64,000 bases of DNA from Tetrastigma voinierianum (Eukaryota; Streptophyta; Magnoliopsida; Vitales; Vitaceae): contig JAEQBH010006851.1 of assembly GCA_016808115.1 (NCBI GenBank), positions 1 to 64,000 of the forward strand, read 5' to 3'. The notes under the pieces were generated by a model, which had not been told where the DNA came from, did no database searches, and worked only from the letters and a program-made list of their open reading frames with translations. The translations under genes and the position numbers were made by a program. Positions 57,640 to 64,000 of this stretch are shown here, one piece after another (the first letter of the stretch is position 1; every line of letters begins with the position of its first letter).

Positions 57640-58659
57640 ATGATAGTTGGACATATATGGGAAAAGCGATGATATAGTAAATATGATATGAATATTAACA
57701 TGGGGAATGTTTTTATTGTATGCAGTTTTTATGATGAGTCTTGGAGCTTTGTACAAGATGTCAAATAGGAATTAAAACAAAGGATATAGGCAATAGTAAA
57801 AGGTAATTTGTAGTTATTAACATGGGATTTGTCGGAAGATGTGCAAAATTATCTGAGATAATAAAGTAAAAATAAATTAAGTGTGGTAAATCTCTTATAC
57901 AATGAGAGTAGGAATATGGGTTAAACACTTGGCATTAAGTACATAAAATTTAGCAAAGATTAGAATGGATTACAGAATTTGCTAAAGAACATAAATAGTT
58001 ATACAAATCTCTTTGGTATACCAAAATACTTTTGGGAAAACTAGTATGTAAGATTTATATAGACTATAAAAAAGGATGACATACAAGAAGAGTGAGAAAA
58101 TCTTGAAGAAAAGTGCCTGTTGAAATAGACTCTATAACTCTAGAAGGAAGAGAATATCCAATAAAAAGAATATACTCTACGAAGCAGATGGATTTATAGC
58201 AGGAGAAGAAGATTTATTAAAAATAGAGACAGTAGCCTTGCGAAAAGGAAAGATGGAAGAAGACAAAAGATTAATCTATGAAATTTTAGGAAATATTGTA
58301 GTAATAGAACTAATAGAAGATAATAATGAAACCATAAAATCAAATAACGACTTGGGGATTTACTGTGGAGATGAGTAGATGACTTCTCTTTTGTTTGTAA
58401 AAGTGACCTAGCAATTAGACATAAAGTGGGAGATGACCGGACCATAAACACTATAAATCAGGGCACTGGAGTAGACTGATCATATGATAGATCCTTAGTT
58501 TGAATCTGGGAGGGATTGCCCGATGAAAAACCATATATAGGTTTTGAGGTTGACCGGGAAAAATCTTGATATAGTAGTGATCCATGATTCATGTGAGATA
58601 ATTATCAATCAGTATTGTAATCGATATCTATTGATGCAGTGTGGAAGAATATGCCCGAA

Positions 58660-59420
58660 GATGATTTGAGAAACTATGTATAAATAACTAGAAGGCCTTT
58701 TGGAGAGTGCTGGAATTTGTGGATCTTTAAATGATTTTGAGAACCTAAATCAGTGTGAATGCCGGGAGGCCGATAAAGCTGTTTTTGTAAACCCAGAATT
58801 ATTAGTTTCTTAATTCTGGAGAAGATCCCGACTTTCGGACTTACATTACCTTCGGCAAAGGCGTTATTATTTAGAACAAATGTACAGATACAATTGGAAA
58901 TATATAAAAAGGGAATTCTGCAAATCATTCTACCATTTTGTTGCTATTTCGAAATGGATTTAACCAGGTGGAGAAAGACGACTGCAAAACTTCCAAGAAC
59001 ATTAGTGAAGTAGAAACCTCTGGAATAAATTAAAAGTTATCAGCAACATGATATGATTCGAAGAACCAAAAACTTGGGGTATATGACGTAAGAATAAACC
59101 ATATAATGAAATACTTAAGAAAATGTGAAATACACACGAATAACTTAGAAAGTAGATCTGAGATTTTGTAAATATATTCACACCACAAACATATGGAACA
59201 CAAGAAGATCAAAAAAATAAATATAAACCCCTTAAAGATATTCTTGAAAAGATCTACTAGAAGAAAACCACCTAGATCTAACGGACATGTGTTAGAAAAT
59301 ACAATCCCAAAGAATATAAAAATAAGCTTAGAAGTGCTTACAATATGTGGAGAGGCAGGATCATTGAGTACCAAGTATTATAGAAGAAAGAAAATCTGTA
59401 ATGCACAGGAGTAATAACTT
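58660..59420 (+). pseudogene. Pararetrovirus capsid-region relic
   Basis: Lysine/tyrosine-rich sequence in shifting frames, including one open frame at 59,193-59,414 with KRSTRRKPPR and a damaged CCHC knuckle around TICGEAG. Basic stretches before a single knuckle are typical of caulimovirid coat proteins. The knuckle has lost key residues and the preceding region is broken by stops, so it is non-functional. The assignment leans on its position before the reverse transcriptase. Confidence 0.5.
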
Positions 59421-60479
59421 TAGAAATTACACAAATGAAAATTAGTAGAAATAGGCAATGATAGATCTTGAAATACGGTATAGTTAGCATAAAGAAGGAA
59501 AAACTGAAAGTGTGAAAATGATCAATAATGATTTCATGAGACTAAGAATTTTTTGGGAACATAAATCATGGACATAATATTATGAACATTAATGGAAAAG
59601 AATAGTGGACTTGATGAGTGATAAGATGTTTTAAATGTGGTTTCAGGATAAGATTAAATAGAGCAAAATATCATAAATATTATTTAGAATGATGTATAAT
59701 ATTGTGAATAATATTTTAACATAACCTAAGTATTAAAGGAATGAACATTAGGAGAAAATTTAATACTCTCTCTTTAGATGGAAAATTAATAGGGGTGAAC
59801 AAGAAATAATTTGTGTTAAAAGGAAGATATAATGATTTAGTTATAAAATTTTTGAAAAACATATAGGAAAAGAAAAAAATTAAATCCCAGAAGGTATGAA
59901 TGAATAATAATGTAATAATCCATCCTATAGAAACATGTAATAACTATGAGAAATAAAGGCTTATGAGTAGATGGTACAATAAGGATAAATAATTTTTAAT
60001 GAAACATTACTATAGATACAGGATTGTACTCATGGTAGATGAGAAAATATCTGGAAGATTTATAATGTGTGAGAAAAAGCCTGCTACTTGACCTTACAAT
60101 AAGTAGGCGAGTCTTAATAGATATACCCGACCATTTTACAGTGCAGCGAAAATATCTTTTATGAGAAAAATTGCTGCTCTATAGAACTGATAAAGATACT
60201 CATAAGTAGTTTTATACTATTATAAACACTTCAAACAAATACAAACTTTGATTGATAGGGTAGAAGAACTAGAAATTATAGAGTGAATATGTTTTAAATA
60301 TTGGGGAAAAGATAAAGTGCAATGTATATTAAAAATAAAAAAATTCGGATTACTAAAATAAAAATTGCTAAGATAGAAATATTGAAAAGAATAGAATATT
60401 ATAGGAGCACATATTAATGATTTATTAAACTAGATATATTACGAAGATCAAATTTACCCTCATAGATCAGCGACCTTTT

Positions 60480-61620
60480 AGTAAGCAAACATAGTGAACA
60501 AAAAGGGTGAAAATGGATGGTGATTAACTACAGGTTAAAAACGATATCTCTGAAGATGATGGATATGATATGCCAACAAAAGAATATTTATTAGGAAAAT
60601 AAAAGATTTGTACTATATTTAGCAAATTTGATTGTAAAAGCGAGTTGCAAGTTAAGATCTTATTTCGAACTGATATGCACTTGAAGCCGGCTTTCTTATG
60701 AAGAACATTGCTGAATGGCTTTATGTCTCTTGGTATTGGTTTAAAAAATGCCATCAATATTTCCAAAGAAGAGAGCTATATCTACGTAGATGATATCTTT
60801 GTTTTTTGTAAATAAGAAAAAAACATATAGGACATCTCCAAATAGTATTAAAAGTTCGAAGAACATGACATGCATTATTAAAGTAAAAATGCAACTATTT
60901 CAACATACTAAATAATTTTTAGAAGTAATAATGGGAAATGGTAAAATATTATTACAACCATATATTTCAAAAAAAATTCAAACATTTCTTGATAAATGAA
61001 GAAACAAAATTACAAAAATTCTTGGGATTATTGGCTTTATAGATGTTTATAAAAAGAATTAAGTAGGATTGGGGACCTACATTTTGGCTTAAGTGATGAG
61101 TGGTGAGAGGGACCAAAAATATTTTTAACCAGAGAAGGGAATGTTAAGCTATTAAAAATCTCAAATAACTAGTCACAAAATTACCACTGAACCACCATTA
61201 ATAAACTATTACTTAATAATTGAAACGGATGGATGTAGCTAGGATGGGAGACGTGTGATAGCAAAACCCCATAAATATTCAACCAAAAATACAAGAAAAA
61301 GATTTGTAGATACTTGGTAATTAATAACTAAAAAGAATAGAGGGTAATATCTGTTGGGTATAGATCTTAAGAAATACATACATAACATATGTCATAGATA
61401 GTTTTAGAATATTTATAATCCCCAGAGGAAATCTTAATAAGAGCAATTTGTGATGATAGTAAAGTTCTACAAACTAAAAAAACAGAAAGATATTATAAGA
61501 AATTGTTAGAATTTCATAAGGATAATTAATACAGGTGTAAAAATAGAAATAAAACATATCAAAGGAAAAGACAATAGCCTAGCAGATTCACTAAGCGGAC
61601 TAATAAATTAATTTTTATGT
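60480..61620 (+). pseudogene. Pararetrovirus reverse transcriptase-RNase H relic
   Basis: The reverse transcriptase region shows WMVINYRLK near 60,514, the palm motif YVDDIFVF with its two catalytic aspartates (60,783-60,806) and a downstream IMGNGKILLQP segment (about 60,930). RNase H follows with IIETDGCS (about 61,217) and PHKYSTKNT (61,270), and ends with KGKDNSLADSLSG (about 61,562-61,600). These motifs match the Caulimoviridae type and not the gypsy or copia copies nearby. At least six frame breaks and several stops interrupt it. Confidence 0.82.
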
Positions 61621-61934
61621 CACAGATGAATTGGCAGATAACTAGGATCATTCCAACTTATTCTAGTAAATACCAAGGACAGGTATTTACCTTCAAAAAT
61701 AATTCTCTTGAGGTATATCCTAAAAGTAACATAACCTTTAATTTGTTACCACATTTAGAACTAGACGAAGAACAAAAATGAATTATAGATAACCTTTGGA
61801 TTAGTTTCGACTGAATTTTTAATAACCAAACTGACAGAGTTTAGATGAAATATTTTTTATTCTTGTTTAAGAATTGTTTATCAGAATATCTTGGCAAAGG
61901 CCATGGATTGTATTTTGTCTGGGGGTCCAGTTTG
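61621..61934 (+). other. Sequence after the RNase H relic
   Basis: After the stop at about 61,614 a further frame reads YSSKYQGQVFTFKNNSLEVY up to about 61,780 before stops return. It may be the next viral reading frame or a tail of the same one. I do not recognise it. Confidence 0.35.
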
Positions 61935-62386
61935 ATAACCCGGAATTAACCGAATTCCTATGAATTTCGGGTGGCAGATATCACACTATTGTGTCCCATT
62001 TGTGAGATCCATATTTTTCCGCAAAATCGTCTTATCCTTTGTTTGAGGGCTATGACATCTGACTATATATGAAGTATAACCATGAATTCATCACGGTCTC
62101 TGATATTAATGGTAGCATAAGTTGTGTAATAATATCCGATATACAACTATATGTAATAGTCTATAGAGTTTATTACAGCACTCTTGCATATAGAACATAT
62201 ATTAAAACTGGCTTGTTCAAATATAGTTTACGAAATATTTTATCAGCCACATCCTGGCCCCGGCCCGAAATCCTGACCTTGAGTGAGCAAATCTCTGCAT
62301 TGCTCATTGTACCTAAAAGGGGTCATGTGGGGTGGCAATGCGTGAAATAACCCCTAAAGGGCTACTCTCCCTTGTACCAATCTTAT
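61935..62386 (-). mobile_element. Internal start of another gypsy element, with an LTR scrap
   Basis: 61,933-61,985 looks like a gypsy LTR start in plus orientation (TGATAACCCGGAATT). From about 62,044 to 62,386, sequence partly like 44,277-44,400 (gctatgac, tggcccggcc) lies just inside the primer site of the next element. No gag is visible. Confidence 0.4.
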
Positions 62387-62397
62387 GTCTGATACCA
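62387..62397 (-). other. Primer binding site of the right-edge gypsy element
   Basis: On the minus strand tggtatcagac follows the LTR that fills the rest of the window. Confidence 0.6.
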
Positions 62398-64000
62398 TAA
62401 TCACATCACATCTGTTTAATAGAATTTGCAATCCTATCATGGAATCTTTACATGTATGAATGAGATGAGACTCATCACACATGTCCGGTGTTTCCTAGCG
62501 GAAGCTCTCACTGCAAATGCATATGTCGAATGTGAAAAAAGCCGTCTATTGATGTTTAATCGTGACTATTTTAAAACAAAATCTTTTTGTTTTTATAAAT
62601 CAAAACTCATGAATAAACCTCCCGATGTTCATTTTATTTAGTAAAATCTCATGTGTTTACGCATTTGTGGGACAGTTTCTAGGTTTTTCACCCGCAGACC
62701 TTGTACGCCTTCCCGACATTTTTCACGGGCTTTCACGGTAGGTGATCATGTCTAGCAAGTAACTTTACCTGGTTCGCGAGGGGTATCTATCCTTCTTGCT
62801 ATACTTGACACACGTATTTTTCATCTTTGTGCGATGCTTGGACTTCGTTTTGGGCGTTGTTGCATTACGAGCTCACCACCCATTCTGCAGAGCTGATGAA
62901 TGATCATAAACATGCACACACACCCAGCAATGCGGTGTCCACTGTCGTATGCAATGAAAAATGCCAATGCATATACTTATACGTATTACATGTATGAAAA
63001 CCATACATGATACATTTACATTACATACTTTATACTAAGTATCATGGATAATTATATCAAACACACGTAATTTACATCCATTCATGTTAATATATTTTAA
63101 ACACCCATATATCAACATATTTTCAACACATTCAGCATGTTATTTAATTTCCAGCAATAGCACACCAAAAACAGTCCACACAAACTAGTCATTCTTGGCC
63201 AATAATCTGGACTCAGTCCAGAAATTTCAGCTTTTGGGAAATAACACACAAAATCCAGCACACATTTTCTAGTAGTCCCGGAACCAAAATTGGCCAAAAA
63301 TGCATTTCTCAGTCGTTCCAGAACCCATGGCGACCCGGATCACGAGCTTATAACCGGAGTCTGACGTCGAATAGTTCGATGTCGAAAACTTCGGTCCCAT
63401 GGTTGGAATTGTACTATACGGTCATTTATAGCCCTTAAGTGAAAAGGAACTGAGTGTAGAGATGAAAACCCTGCCTTTGGGCGTAAGCGAAACCCACGAA
63501 ATTACAGTGCCACGCTGGCGTAGCTCTCGTCGGCGTGAATGCATATCTATTCTTGGCGTGTTGGCCCAGTTTGATTAGCAGGAGATCACGAAAGAAGTGT
63601 CGTTCCCTTTTTTTTTCTCTTTTTAGTTTAGGTACCTTGCTCGATCCATTTTTTTCCTTTCTTCGCCTCTTTTGTTTTCTCTCTTTATTTTCTTTTCTTG
63701 ATACATCAGCTTGAATTGATCGAGTGGGGCTTTCCCCATATTCCCTTTCCTCATGACTTAATAGCATTGTCGCTTAACCCTTACTTGACACATGGCTCTA
63801 AATAGGTCATTCAGCAGGAAGTGCCATGTGTCATGGACACATGCCACTAAGTGGCGTAGCTACCAAGCGTAAACTCGATACCATGCCCCCTCCTAAGGGT
63901 TCCATGGCGACCCACAGTCATGCCATGTGGCAGCGTATGTCATCGAATGATGTCTCGAAAAGCGTGAAATTTCGACCGTCTGAATTGACAAAGTCGATAG
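62398..64000 (-). repeat. Ty3/gypsy 5' LTR, minus orientation, runs off the window
   Basis: Collinear with the long LTR at 38,094-43,699. Both have gagctcac...gctgatgaatga...catgcac (62,870 vs 39,355), the acatcatccatg-like and cattcatgttaatatat segments, the gtcattataac part and the acacatggctc/gtgccaagtg segment near 63,785. The end with the TG dinucleotide and target duplication lies outside the window. Short open frames (63,435-63,767 minus) are not genes. Confidence 0.75.

Larger units (their letters stand above)
57640..61900 (+). mobile_element. Endogenous pararetrovirus remnant (Caulimoviridae-like)
   Basis: An AT-rich, decayed plus-strand virus-derived block with no LTRs of its own. 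It keeps the caulimovirid order: capsid-type zinc knuckle relic (about 59,310-59,400), a protease-sized gap, then reverse transcriptase (60,500-60,960) and RNase H (61,190-61,615). There is no integrase, as expected for plant pararetroviruses. Sequence from 57,640 to 59,200 is full of stops; movement- and capsid-like sequence is suspected there but not proven. The genus is unresolved. It carries many stops and frameshifts and cannot code for a virus. Confidence 0.75.

Overview
This window is nuclear DNA from a flowering plant, most likely a eudicot. The evidence is a decayed cluster of EIX-type leucine-rich-repeat receptor-like protein (RLP) genes embedded in nested LTR retrotransposons of plant Ty1/copia and Ty3/gypsy types. 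I cannot name the species. I see no intact protein-coding gene: every recognisable coding region is broken by stops and frameshifts. I see no rRNA, no convincing tRNA and no CRISPR array. Some frameshifts could be assembly errors, because LTRs of one element differ by many small indels, but most of the damage looks like real decay.

Layout. (1) 1-5,571: the 3' half of RLP pseudogene A, split by a small minus-strand copia element (978-5,208). That element's right LTR holds a gypsy solo LTR (3,323-5,142) flanked by a perfect 5-bp target duplication. (2) 5,572-10,610: sequence downstream of pseudogene A, which is a diverged copy of the sequence downstream of pseudogene B; it carries another solo LTR and ends in an exon-like fragment. 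(3) 10,611-14,594: unassigned DNA, a MITE-like AT-rich element and short tandem repeats. (4) 14,595-26,319: one large SIRE/Tnt1-like copia insertion that appears internally inverted and holds three gypsy-type solo LTRs. (5) 27,802-31,277: RLP pseudogene B, from signal peptide to transmembrane tail. (6) 31,278-36,060: the paralogous downstream flank with its own, different insertions. (7) 38,094-44,518: a collapsed minus-strand gypsy element with a very long LTR that contains two tandem-repeat arrays, a nested solo LTR and a CACTA-like element. (8) 44,519-54,039: a near full-length plus-strand gypsy element with two LTRs of about 2.7 kb and broken gag-pol. (9) 54,040-55,745: a minus-strand copia gag-to-integrase fragment. 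(10) 57,640-61,900: a decayed endogenous pararetrovirus (Caulimoviridae-like) with reverse transcriptase and RNase H remnants. (11) 61,930-64,000: the start of another minus-strand gypsy element whose LTR runs off the window.

The two RLP loci and their matching flanks form an ancient tandem duplication. Insertions unique to one copy can be dated relative to that duplication. The most instructive structures are the inverted copia element inside a single target duplication, the large number of solo LTRs with clean target duplications, a block shared by the LTRs of otherwise different gypsy families, and the pararetrovirus. I found nothing that I would claim as a wholly new biological system.
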